A stretch of DNA of 64,000 nt from Tetrahymena elliotti 4EA (Eukaryota > Ciliophora > Oligohymenophorea > Hymenostomatida > Tetrahymenidae), in the NCBI GenBank assembly GCA_000231825.2, contig JH720304.1, positions 888,718-952,717 of the forward strand, written 5' to 3'. A program made the position numbers and the translations under genes. The first letter of the stretch is position 1. The number at the start of each line of letters is the position of its first letter. Positions 48,587 to 60,800 of the stretch are shown here, in pieces. The notes under the pieces are model-generated. The model made no database searches and was not told the origin of the DNA. It was given only the letters and a program-made list of their open reading frames with translations.

Positions 48587-49283
48587 TTCAAAATTTATAT
48601 TTGTTTATGTTACTTAGAATTTCCTATTAGTTTTTGTTTCTTTTTTTAAATTCAAAAGATCTCACCAGACATCCTTTCATATTATTTCTACTTTCTTTAT
48701 TTTTAAAATATTTTATTAGAAATTATTCAGAAATTTGATTTAAAATTTTTCTAATTCTTCTATCAAAAAAGTTAATTATACTTGTTGATAACTAGAATAT
48801 AAAATATTAAATTTGTAAAACTAAATGATAAATTTCGAGTAAATTTAATTAAGAATAAAAATGAAAATTCTTTAGAATGATTGATTATCAGAACAAAAAT
48901 AAGTAAAATTTAAAATAACTCTTTCTCTTTTGAGATGTTATATTTTAGATCAAACACTTTGAATTCTAATATGATAAATATCAAGAAGAAAAAAATGCAT
49001 ATTTTAAAATACTTTGTCTATTTATATTTAGAATTTAAATTAAAAAGAAAAAAATAGAAATGAAATATTTTTTATGGGCTTATAATGTATTTGAATAAAA
49101 TATTTAACGAATGTTGAATGTTAGAATTATGAAAATAACCTTTTCTATCTTTTTTGGACTTTTTGGAGGTTATTTATTTTAATTTTTTTAATTATCAAAA
49201 GTTTATCCTAATAATTCTAATAATTTGGAAAATAAGCGCCAAAAATTAATATATTTCTAAGGGTATTAAAATAATTCATTTTT
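48587..49283. other. intergenic spacer
   Basis: About 700 AT-rich bases between two plus-strand genes. Nothing recognisable. Confidence 0.5.
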
Positions 49284-50524
49284 ATGGAAGACAATTTCGA
49301 ATTAGTTTTTTTAAAGGAATTGCCATCTCTTCCTGATTTTTCAAAAGTATCTTTTACAGGGTTAATTTTAAGCTTTACTAACTTTCCTTCATCTGAGCAA
49401 AATTAGCAAAAAGATGTCCCTCATAAAATAGCTATAAGTATTTTTACTCCATGTGTTATTTTAATTAGAAATTAATTTTATTTAATTGTTAGTTTAAGAT
49501 TCTACTGGAGAAGCGGAATTATTTCTAGATATGTATAAATTCTGTTAGGATGAGATAAGTGTATTTAAGGCTATAACAGGAATTGGGATCCTTAAAAAGA
49601 AGAATGTTGGAGGAGGTTTTGTTTGCAAAATAATTGTAGAAAGATTTAGTAAATTTGTATATTGATTGTGCTAGTTCTTTTTTTAAATTTATGTAAATGC
49701 TTTTAAAAATAGAAATAATTCACTCAGCAGATGAAGAAATGATGTAGTATTTATTGATTTAAAAACATAAGCTTAGCAAAAGTTTGTATGAAAAGCAATA
49801 ACTGAAGTTAAAAGAATAGTAGATTAATTAGTAGAAGATTGATTAAGTAGTTTAAGAGAAGTAATCTTAAGAGCATACACTTTGGAGATAATAACAAATA
49901 CCAAAAATAAAGAGCAATTAGGAAAATATAAATACATAAAAATATAAAGAAATTATTGCTGGTGAATTAATGAGAATAATCCATAAATTATTAATCTTAA
50001 AATTACAAAAATCATAGTAAAATATTTATAAATCAAACCAAAATGAAATGGTAGAAGAGTAAAATTTAAGTGATGAAAAAAAGGAAGTAATTGTTAAAAT
50101 CTAAGAAATAGCTAAAGACTAACAACTTTATGATATTTTAAGTATTCAATATTAGGTGGATTAAAAAGAGTAATATTATGCAAAAATTGCTTAACAGCTT
50201 GAAGATTTTGTGTCTATCTCTGCCCTTAAAATGATTTCTTATATTTATCCTAATATCTCTTATTAAGTTTCAATTATATTTTTTTAAAATATCTTGGATA
50301 TTGCTACAAAAATAGTCAAAGATAGAGGAGCTTTAGGCTGTAATTATAAATACCTCAGGGATAAAATAGTCAAAGCTCTAAACTTGCAATAAATATAATA
50401 TTCTTTAATATCTGAGTCATATGTTAATTATTTAGTTTAATTATTCCAAGAATACAACATAGTTGAAATTGAAAATGAACATAAATTCTATTATAGATAA
50501 GCATTTTCCTATGATGATCAATGA
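49284..50524 (+). CDS. OB-fold + winged-helix protein, Stn1/RPA2-like; candidate telomerase p45/CST subunit
   Basis: Three exons (49284-49437, 49493-49648, 49713-50524), phase-consistent, totalling 373 residues, about 44-45 kDa. Residues ~20-125 look like an OB fold. There is a strand-type start [14 protein letters not shown], then [19 protein letters not shown], which matches the DDSTGxIxxxxW segment of Stn1/RPA2, then [11 protein letters not shown] and [15 protein letters not shown], followed by the family's C-terminal helix (EEMMQYLLIQKHKLSKS). A charged linker leads to a C-terminal helical region (~220-373) that could hold winged-helix domains, ending in [15 protein letters not shown]. 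This architecture is shared by RPA2 and Stn1. In Tetrahymena the Stn1-like protein is p45, a telomerase and CST component of about this size. The identity is an inference; a plain RPA2 paralogue is the main alternative. Confidence 0.65.
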
Positions 50525-51233
50525 ATCTTTTTTTACTAAAATGAAAATAACTTTAAAGCAATTAATTATTCTGTTTGGATAAAATCCCCACAAAGGAGAA
50601 ATAATCCCATTTTAAGAAAGACAATTTGATTCTATTAACAAAATACTATTTTTAAGTATTTAATTTATCTCACATCACTTTATTTTGTATTTAAATATAT
50701 TTATTACATAAAAAAAATAGTAATCATTTGAATTAATTTTGATTTGTCCAATAAAAACTATAGCAGATTACAGGTTTAGAATAATACATTTAGTTTGTAT
50801 GAGAATAATACTCTCACCTTTAACATCATTTAAAAATCAGGAAATATTATTGCTTTAATATATATTTTGATATATTTCTGGATTTTTAATTAGAAAATTT
50901 GTTAATATTATTAGACATTAATTACTTCCTTTTTAAGAAAATAAAAGGCTCTTACAACCCTAATTTTTTTTGATAAACAATAGAAAAAATTTATTTTTCA
51001 GCCTTTAAATAATTTAATTCTTTTAACTCAATAATAACTTTCAAATAATATTTTAAATTGTTATCATTTTGTTAATTAGTAGTGTGAATTAAAATAGTAA
51101 AGTATTATCTCTCGTTTATTTTATCTTTTTAAAAATATTTGAATTTGTATGCTTTTGAATTAATTTTTTAAAAGTGATTAGTTTAAGAATGAATTACTTG
51201 ACAATCTTTAGAATTTAAAAACAGATTGATTGT
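50525..51233. other. intergenic spacer
   Basis: About 700 AT-rich bases. No feature seen. Confidence 0.45.
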
Positions 51234-52208
51234 ATGGATTTATTTAAAATAGATTAACTTGTTTAGTCACCAAATTATAATCATTTTTTAGATTTATCAA
51301 AGGAATAATATTTAATTAATTAATTAGTTAATTAGATAGTATTCAGTGATTAATAAATTTTGCGACTAAAATCAAATTTAGCATAAATTCGATTAGTAAT
51401 TCTAATATACTGAATTGAATTAAATATTTTCAAAAAATAAATTTTCAAGAACAATTAGCTTAATCAAAAGTAATTAGCTTTCAAGCCAAAGTAATGATAT
51501 AGTCTCCTAAGAAAGATATCCATATTTTAGATGATATGACGATATTAGTATACAGTTTATTTGTTTGTGAAATTAGATTATTTTATGAATTAATATTTAA
51601 AATTAGAAATCGAAATTCATAGTTAATAAGAAGATAGATGAATATGAAAAGATTTCAAAATCTATGATTTAGTTTTTTCAAAGTTTTTTAGAAATATAAA
51701 ATACTAACCTAAATAACCTATAACAGTTATTAGATGGATAAAAATGTATAATGATTCTTAATATTTGTTACAAATTTAAATATTTAATTCATTTATTTTT
51801 AAATCTATAAAGAAGGATAAGCTGCCGAATAACAAATTAGTATTTTTAATATATCTCAAGAGTAGGAATTTGATAGAGATATGTAAGCTTTTACTTATTT
51901 TAACTAAATGAATTCAATTCTAAAACCATTTTATATAAAGAAATATTAAGGAGTTTTCAATTAAGCTTAGAAAAGATCTTTTAGATAAAGTAGAACAATA
52001 GAAATAATTTTGCAATTACATTTAAGTAGGTATTATAGGAGAAATTAATTATGTAAACGAATAGATGATAGATATGAGAAATTCTTTTAATAGGATTATA
52101 GATGAAGATATTATCACATCTAGATAAGCATTCTTAAATGATTATGAGAATGAAAAAATTCCTTTAGATTAATTATAAAACTGGTCAGATGATGCTAATT
52201 AAGGTTGA
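51234..52208 (+). CDS. small multi-exon hypothetical helical protein
   Basis: Several short coding exons can be read, ending at TGA 52206-52208. The likely first exon starts MDLFKIDQLVQSPNYNHF at 51234. Later exons give EQLAQSKVISFQAKVMIQS (around 51460), KKIDEYEKISKSMIQFFQSF (around 51620), EGQAAEQQISIFNISQEQ (around 51810) and VNEQMIDMRNSFNRII (around 52050). The last intron (GTAAGC to AGCTTAG) is phase-consistent. The junction between the first two exons is not resolved in phase, so the N-terminus is uncertain. The protein is helical and charged, with coiled-coil-like heptads reminiscent of, but not diagnostic for, SNARE-type proteins. It may also be the 5' part of the following gene. Confidence 0.45.
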
Positions 52209-52269
52209 TTTTTTTACTTTAAGTTCTCCAAATTAATAAATGAAATCTGTTGAATCTTTTTATTCTTAG

Positions 52270-55200
52270 TAATAGAAAAAAATATATCAGCATTAGTTAT
52301 TTACATCAGCTTTCTGATAAAAAGTTTCTTTTTTATTCATCGAATAATTATTTATCTATTACAAAAGCCCTTTAATGTTTGATTAATAATTCTAAGAGTT
52401 AATCAAAAGTTTCTTGTACAAAACTTATTGAAATAGGATAGAGATTCTTAAAGACTTAAACTGTTTAAAAGCTGCATTCATACCTTGAAGATGATTAAGC
52501 TGAGTAAAGCTAAATGAATTTTTAGCCTACTTCAAAAGGTATTTCATCAGTTGTAACTCCATATAACACACACAGAGATTCCTATTACCCATCTAATAGA
52601 AAAAGTATGTATTAAAATATATTAGCCTCCAGAGATATCAAAGAAAGGAATAATACCCTCTTAAAAGAAATGCTTTTAAAAAGCTAAAATGTTAGCAAAA
52701 TAGTTGGCTAAGAAGAGTCATTTATTAAAGAAAATTTAGAAGAAAGCAAACTTATAGTTAAAACTAAGAAAAAAAAATGTAATTTTTTTAAATTTTAACT
52801 AAAAATTGTTTTAAAATATTTGCATTAATTTCACAGAAATTTTCTAAATTTTGAATAATAATTTAAATTAAATAAAAATATTGAACAAAAATGTGAAATT
52901 CAAAACAAAGAAGTTTAATGAAGTTAAATTTTTCAAATTTGAATAAGATTAAATTAAAACTAAAAGTCCTGTGAAAAATTTTCTTTCGACTAAATAATAA
53001 ATATCTTCAAATATCAATTTAATTTTAATTATCAATGTGTAAAGCATATTATTATTTTTAATAATTGTTTGATGGGTGAATTCCAATTTAAATTTATTTA
53101 TCATTTATGAAAAATGTTCAAATTTAACTAAGATAAATTGAAAAATTTAAGCACCACAAAAAAATTCTTTGAATTGAATAGTATGTTTAATTTTAGTCAT
53201 GAAAGTTAAGATTAATTTTGATATTTAAATTACAATATTATTTTATTTGATATTTGAATATTTCTGAATATTCTTTATGCTGAATAATTATTATCTTTAA
53301 ACTTAAAAATTATGATTTTTAATAACCTTCTTATATTTAAATTTCAATTAAATTTGTTTGATATTTTATTAGTTGATTAATATTTAGAAAAAGTATTAAT
53401 TTTATCAAAATGAATGAAAAAAAATCTTTTTACTTTCAATTATTTAGAATTTAATAAATTTATTAAAAAATAGATGGAGAATAAAGTGAAGCTAATGATT
53501 TGAAGGTTTAAATAGATTATAATTATCACTAAGATTTAATTGACTTAGTTACGCCATTTACTGATTAACTAAAATAAAAATATAATTCAAAATAATTTGA
53601 GATTTTATTGTACAGTTTAATTGTTTTTAAGATATAAATTCATGATAATTTTGACTAAAATGATAAAAGTAGCATTAAAGAGCTGTTTAGAGAGTTATTT
53701 AAAATAACCCCTGAACAAGATGCTTTAATACATAGTATATCACATAAATAACCTATAGATGAGAGTCTCTTAAACTCTTCTTAAATTAAAGAAAAAGACT
53801 TAGACACTTCAGAAAGTTTTATAAGCTCTAAATTTAAAAGCATTTTAAACATGATGAATATAATTTCTAATAAATAACAAGGAGAAATTTTAGAAAAAGG
53901 AAATAATATCTTACAAATTTTGTTTTATAAAATTATTAATTTCTCTGAAAAGGATCAGTTAATTTAAAAAAATTAAGAGTTTATCAAAGATTTACTATAG
54001 CATCTTCTCATTACCTTAGCACTCAATAATTAATGGTATTGCAATATTAATTATGAGTTAAATTCAGCTGAATTTGATTAATCTGTTGAATCCTTTGAGT
54101 CTTTTGCTAAAATTTTTTTCTGTAACATAATTAAATATGAAGACATATTGCTTAATATAAAAGAATAGCAAACCTTACTTATCCAAACAATCACATATCC
54201 TCTATCTTTCTAAATCATTAAAATACTTATTAGATAGCTTATCTTCCCTTATGACCCAGAATAATAATCAGATTTTCAGGTAAATAATATGTTTATTGTT
54301 TTTTTAAAAAATAAATTCATTCAGATTAAGCATATTTTTTAAAATAAATAAATAAATAACTTCAAATACTTTTAAAAATTTCACTTATAATTTTTTAATG
54401 TGTAAGAAAATAAAATTTAGTTGGATAATTTTATTTAAAAGATATGCAAAAAATAAAGATCATTAAATATTTATTTTTACTAACTAAATTTTAATATTTT
54501 TTAAAAATTTAAGATGTTGCATGAGCACTGGGTAGATAGCTTTGAGTTGATATAGAGTTTTAATGAAAATTATTTGAAATTGAGCAACCATACTTTGAAA
54601 ATAATTCTAATTTATGAATGCTATACAAATTATATTAAAATGTTTAAAAGCATTAAAAAATTCTAATTTTTACTCTGCTTTAAGGAATTGAGTATAAATT
54701 TTTATTTTGATAATGAGAGAGGATAATTTTAAAGTGAAAAAGCTATTTAAAATTAGCTTGTGAATGAACTCATTTTTGATCTTAAAGATGTTTGTGATAA
54801 CATCCACAAATATGTTATGTTAAGCCATGCCGCTTTACCTTAATTTTGCTAGATATATGATTATTTGCTTTCATTTTATTTATTAAATTAAAAAGACACA
54901 AAATAAAATTACATTTTATAGCATTTTATACACTCAGGAAAAAATCTTTCTTTTGAGCTTATGAAAATAAGTGGTTTTGTCACATTAAAATAGCCTTCTC
55001 TTAAAGTTAAGATTCCTCTAGAAAAATCTGTTAGTACAGAGGCTGATTAGAATGAGAAAATTAATGATAACCAACAAGAAAAATCCATCTAAGATGAAAA
55101 CAATAAAAGTCCATTAAAATAATATGAAAATTCTACAAAAATAAAAGATTAGAGCTCACAAAATATCTTTTAACAAGATAAAAAAGATTCAAGTTTTACA

Positions 55201-57048
55201 GATTTAGAAAACCAAATTTAATCATCTGATTTTGAAGAACAATCTCATCAATAAATAGTAGAAAGTCCTGATAAACAAATCATTGCAGAAAGGAATCTTA
55301 AAAGAATATATAAGATTCTCAATTGTTTACATGAAGAAAAAGATCACATTTTCTTATTTAGCATTTATATCCCTGAATTCTAAAGACAGTTTGACTTCAA
55401 ATAACATGAATTAGTTCTTTAATTTGTAGACAATTTACTTTCAGATATTAATGAATAAATTAAAATTTTGATTTAAAATAAAACGGACATTCCTAAATCT
55501 TCTTATGAATTAATTCTTTTAATTAGCTAAGAATTATAAAAATTTGATAAAATTACTAATTTCATAAAGGAAGTATCATATTATGAAATAGCTTTGCCTT
55601 TACTAGATTTGTGGTTAGAAAATTAGTAAATTTTATATTTAAATTTCTCATCAAATAAACATTTTCTTTATCAAATAGTAAATTTGAGTTAGCAAATGTA
55701 ACCACAAGGTGCATCCAAAATGAGAAATGGGAAAATCAAGAGAGTACTGGAAACTAAATTTATTACAACAGTAAGAATAGCTAGGATTTTGTTTCAATCT
55801 TGTTTAAATCAATAGAAAATCTTTTAGTTTTAAGTTGTCCACAATCTTTTAGCTTTACAAAAATTATCAATTATCTTATTGAAACTATTCTTATAGACAG
55901 TAAATTTATCTTTATTTTTTTTAATTATTTAATTTTTTCTCTTTTAGCATGTGATTATTACTGTGATATTGTAGTCTCAAGTTTATCAGAACTTTCAAAG
56001 AATATTCAAGAAATTTAATTCTAGCCAATAGATAAATACTGTGAAGAGACTATCAAAGAAGACATATTCTAACAAGAAACTAATTGTAAGATTATTGTTT
56101 TTATAAATATCAAAATAAATATATTTAAAATGAATTAGTGTAAGTTTTAAGATCTATTTGTTTGAGACTTGGAAACTTAAGGTATTTTGCTGATTAAATC
56201 AACTAAAATTGCCACTTAAAAGGTTAAAGTATTTTAGAAATCATAAACGATAACATCAATTTTGCATCAAAAGTAAATTAATCCAATTAGCTTCTTAAAA
56301 TAAATCAATTAAAATTTCTGAATAAATAAATAGAAAGTATCTGAAATTATAGCAAAATCCTTTATTTATGTTTTCTTGAAGAATTTCTTTGACTGCTATT
56401 TATAAAATTTAGATTCTCACTTGCTTAATTAGTAGTCTATAAAAGAGTTTTCTTGCTCTGGTATTTTATTATTTTTTGTTTTTAATTAAATTAAATTATT
56501 AAAATAAATTAGCTTTTTATGGAATAATCCAGCTATTGCCTAATTATAAATCATATTTCTCATTGATCTTAAGAAGAATTCCAAGAACTTCTTTTAATTA
56601 CATTTAGAACCTTATAGTTGATCAATTTGAGAAATAAATGATTACTTGTTTTGTTGATATTAATAAACTTGAGAAAATTCAAAATTAAAAGAAGTTTGGG
56701 CTATTCCTTCAAAATGAAATTGACTTCTGTCGTGACTATCTCAAATCTTATTTCTAAGAAGTAATAAGTTATTTCTTCTAATATTGATCTAATAAATTGT
56801 TTTTAAAATAGGGTTTCAACCTCTCTTAGGTTTACAAAATAGCAATATTATATTAAAAAGAAACGTCTGATTTAATTATGTAAATATCAAATTAAAATCT
56901 CCCTGAATTCGACCATTAGCTTGCATTCAGAATAATATACATGAGAAAAAAATATGATCAATCTGCCAGAAATTATGTTACTAAACACTAACACAGATTT
57001 ATACAGAAAAAAACATTTAACTTAAAAAAATTTTTGTAAAATATTTGA
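52270..57048 (+). CDS. large hypothetical helical protein, start unresolved
   Basis: Coding exons: about 52270-52776, 53470-54280, 54514-55890, 55949-56092, about 56360-56461, 56514-56760 and 56811-57048, with TGA at 57046-57048. Most junctions are GT...AG and in phase (for example the long exon opening at 54514 with MLHEHWVDSFELIQSFNEN). The 5' end is unclear: the first exon begins after a 3' splice site (ttcttag) and has no ATG, so it must join an upstream exon, perhaps of the preceding small gene. The intron between 52777 and 53470 is unusually long for this window. Content is mostly amphipathic helix (HEAT-like) with an acidic, Ser/Asn/Gln-rich insert (around 55020-55260). The C-terminus is basic (LAFRIIYMRKKYDQSARN). 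Not recognised. One gene or two cannot be decided here. Confidence 0.5.
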
Positions 57049-57853
57049 TAATGTAAATAAGGAAATATTTATTACATTGTTATTATATTAAGCATTTTAA
57101 ATTAAATTAAGAGAAATAAAGAATTTAATAAAAAAAATACCAATCAAAAATTTAGATCAAAGTTTTGAATTCCTAAATTAACAATCATAAAATTTATTTA
57201 ATGATTGGTAATAAGTTAAGTTGTTTCAGATATTTGAGAAATATATACTCAAAAATTAATTTATCAGCTGAATATATCTAGCAAATGTGATTTAATGAAT
57301 TTTGCTATATTTTTATAATCAAATACTTACTGTAAATACAAACTTTATCCCTACCTCTTTTGCTATTTTTAGTCACGGTCACTCTGTTTTTCTTAATCAA
57401 TATAAACAGGTTTCTATTTTATTTTACTCAAGGGTATACTTAGTTTTAATAACTTTTATAATAAAAAGGAAGATAGTTTCTTTGAGCACAACACAAACCC
57501 CAAATAAAATTTAGCTAAGATTTTTTAATAGAAAATTTTTAAGTTTTGAATTGGTTATTTATTTAGAATAAATATTTTAAAAATTATAGTATTCTTTTTT
57601 GGGAGATTTAAAAAATGTATTTTCTTTATGTTTTAGCATAAATTTAGAATAGATTACATACACATTATAATTATATACACATTTACCCTATCAAAATTAA
57701 TTATTATAAAAAGAAGTAAACTAAATTTTTAAATTTCAAATTTATGCTTAATATTATTGCTAATATGATACATTTGGATTGTATCCAATGTTTTGCTTTT
57801 ATTGATCTTCGCTCTATTTTTTATAAAAACATTCAATAAATTAACATTTTTGA
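57049..57853. other. convergent 3' spacer
   Basis: About 800 AT-rich bases between the stops of two converging genes. A plus-strand open frame (57302-57514) looks random. Nothing else supported. Confidence 0.45.
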
Positions 57854-60800
57854 TCAATTAATAAATACTTTTTTCTTTGAGGTAAAATGCTTTTTAATTT
57901 TATAGAAAGCAGATGGGCAATTCATTCTTTTATTAGAGTTATCTCTTGGCGAAATATTAATAAAGCTATTGGTGGAGTTTGGGTTAGCAACATTGAGAGG
58001 ATTATTTGTATGATTAAAATTTTACTGAGGAGGTTATTGGCTTATTCTTCTTGAAAAACCGTAATTTGTAGAGTTATAAGTATTTTTAAAAGGAGATGAA
58101 GATTAAACAGGAGAATTGTTGGCAGAATAAAATTTATTATTAAAAGTATTATATAGATGGTTATTTTAATTGTAGTTTACATGATTTTAACTTTCTTTTT
58201 TTCTATTAAAACCTGTTAAAAGCAAAATTTGTTCTTCTTTATTCTCTTTAAATCCAGTACCAATACTAGTTATGAAATTAGGATCTATTTATTAATTATA
58301 ACTATGCTTTATTGCATTCAAATCATCTATTTTGGTTCTTTGTTGTTATAAAAATTACTAATAAGATTATGATTAAATTCTTTTAGGTGATGGAACATGA
58401 TTAATATTTGAATTTTATTGATAAAAGTTGATTGGAGGAATAATTTAATTTTGTGTTTTTTCTTTAATTTAAGCTAGATTATTGAACAGTGATGTGTTTA
58501 AAATATTTTTTAGATGCACTTATGAGGGAATTTAATTCTATAAATTTTATAATTATCTCTTATTAATATTTTATTAATTAGATTCATTGGCTGGTCTATG
58601 AGATGTAGTTAAAGAGTTGTTTCTGATTTAATTAAATGTAGAATTAGTGTTTTAAGTTAAATTGAAATGGCTAATATTATTGTTATTGATATTCAGACTA
58701 TTAAAATAGCTATTGTTTGTTAAAACAAGTACCCTCTTTCCTTGTAATTCTTCTAATTCATCTGTGGGTTTTTCTCCATCTTTCATTTTATTGATAATTT
58801 TCATTAAACTTTAGTTATCTGTAGTTTAAACTAAAGGAGTATTATTTATTCTATGAAATAAAGTAATTATATTTAAATTATCATCTTTGAATGGAGTTGC
58901 ACTATTATTATATCTTCCTATTCTTGAACTAATTGGATTAATATACTAAGCTTATTCAATCTAAGTAAATTCTTAACTATACAAATCGTCATATTTATCA
59001 TAATTTATATTATCTTTTACAGCTCTTTTTTATTCACTTTAGCTCAAAAATGTTATTTAACTACTAAGTAAATTACTGCTTTCTCTAAGTTATATTCTAG
59101 ATTATCTTTTCTTATTACTGTTTCTTTCTTTAAAAATTTCTTATCCTAGTAAAGAATTCTCTAAAATTTTTTATTTTTTCTGTGGTGTATTTCTTTTTTT
59201 ATTTTAAATAACTTGAAATCTTAAATTCTTTTATTCATAAAATAATTTCTTTTAAAAAAATTCCTTCTAAAATGAAATTTTCTATTCATAAACAAAAATG
59301 AAATTCTCTGCCAATAAATAAAACCTTTACCTTTATGAAGATGGTACTGATTTATATTCTATTTTAAAAACCTTATCATTTGTTTTAGGTCTGATAACTG
59401 GAGCCTTAAAAGAAGTAGGAGTGAAAGCAGATTGATAAGATTACCTCAATCCATTGTCATTAATAATTTTATTTAGTCCCAAATAATTTAAATCAATCTT
59501 TTTTTATGTTAACTAAGAACTTATTTTATCATTTAGATAATCTTCTTTCAGTTTCTCTGGGTTATTTCTTTTAATTAGAGTTTATTCTGTTTTTACATCA
59601 AAGCTTTCTAAGTTTTTAAATATGTTATTAAAAAGCTAAAAATCTCTCTGTACAGTGGCTTGAAAATTCTTCAAGAATGCTTTCTATTAAAAAATAAATA
59701 AATAAATCATACCTCTTTTAATAATCAATATCTTACATCATAATCTTCTCCTTCAGATTCACTATCTGAGCCACCTTCTGAAAAGCCATCTGATTCTGCA
59801 TCGTTTTTCTTATCCTTTTCTTATTCTTCTGCAGTATTCGACTATTAAAATTAACATAAAAAATCATTAAATTTATTTTTAACAAAATTGATTACAAAAT
59901 ATTTAGAGAAAGGAGATTCTTCAAGTAGAAATTACTTATTAAAGTTAATGATCTTTTTATTCATTTTTTGTATTTTAAAATTGTTTTTATTTTTAAGATT
60001 ATAAATTTTCTTTTTTTTATCTGATGTATTAGCTCCATTAGTCTTACTTAAGTAAGACAAAATTGCTTCATTTTCTGAATCACTTTGGTATTTTTAAGAA
60101 AGTTTGTCATTTCTCATTTTAATCAAGCTAGAAGGTGTCACTTCTTCCTGAGTAGTTTTTTGTATAAAATTTCTTTGTGTTATAAATCCAGAATGATCAC
60201 TTCTACTTCCAGCTGTAGTGGCTTTTGTTGAAGATTGAAGCTATTATTCTTCTGCTACTGTAAAATAAAAATATCTTAAAAATGTTGATATGAAAATATT
60301 CTGAATGCAAAATGTTTTTGTATATTGAAGCCATTAACATTCAGATATTTTAATCTAAAATTTAAGTAAATCATTAAATTATACATAATTTCTAATCTCG
60401 TTCCAACTTCTTTTATAAAAGTTTAGCCTGCTGTGCTTAATCATAATCTATGATTGTTTGAACATACTCATTTATCCCTTTGGCTATTTATTCTCCCATG
60501 CTTAACCAATTATTTATAGAAAAGTCTATGGTCTTTTAATTACCTTTAAATATATTTAACAAAATTAAATAAAATTTAAATTAATTTTGATTTATAATTA
60601 CCAACATAGTAGCTACCATTTGATGCTTCAACTGTGAAACAATTCGCAATATCGTAATTGTTGAAAAAAACTCCTCTAGCAGTATTTTTTTTCATTTAAG
60701 AAATTCTAAAAATGCAAGAAAAATATCTAAACATGTCAGTCATTTTCGCAAGTATCTTACTAAATAGTCTGCACTTATAATAATTTAAATCAAATATTGG

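Noticed and set aside
57302..57514. 70-codon plus-strand open frame between convergent genes
   Set aside because: No family signal and no supporting exon or start context.
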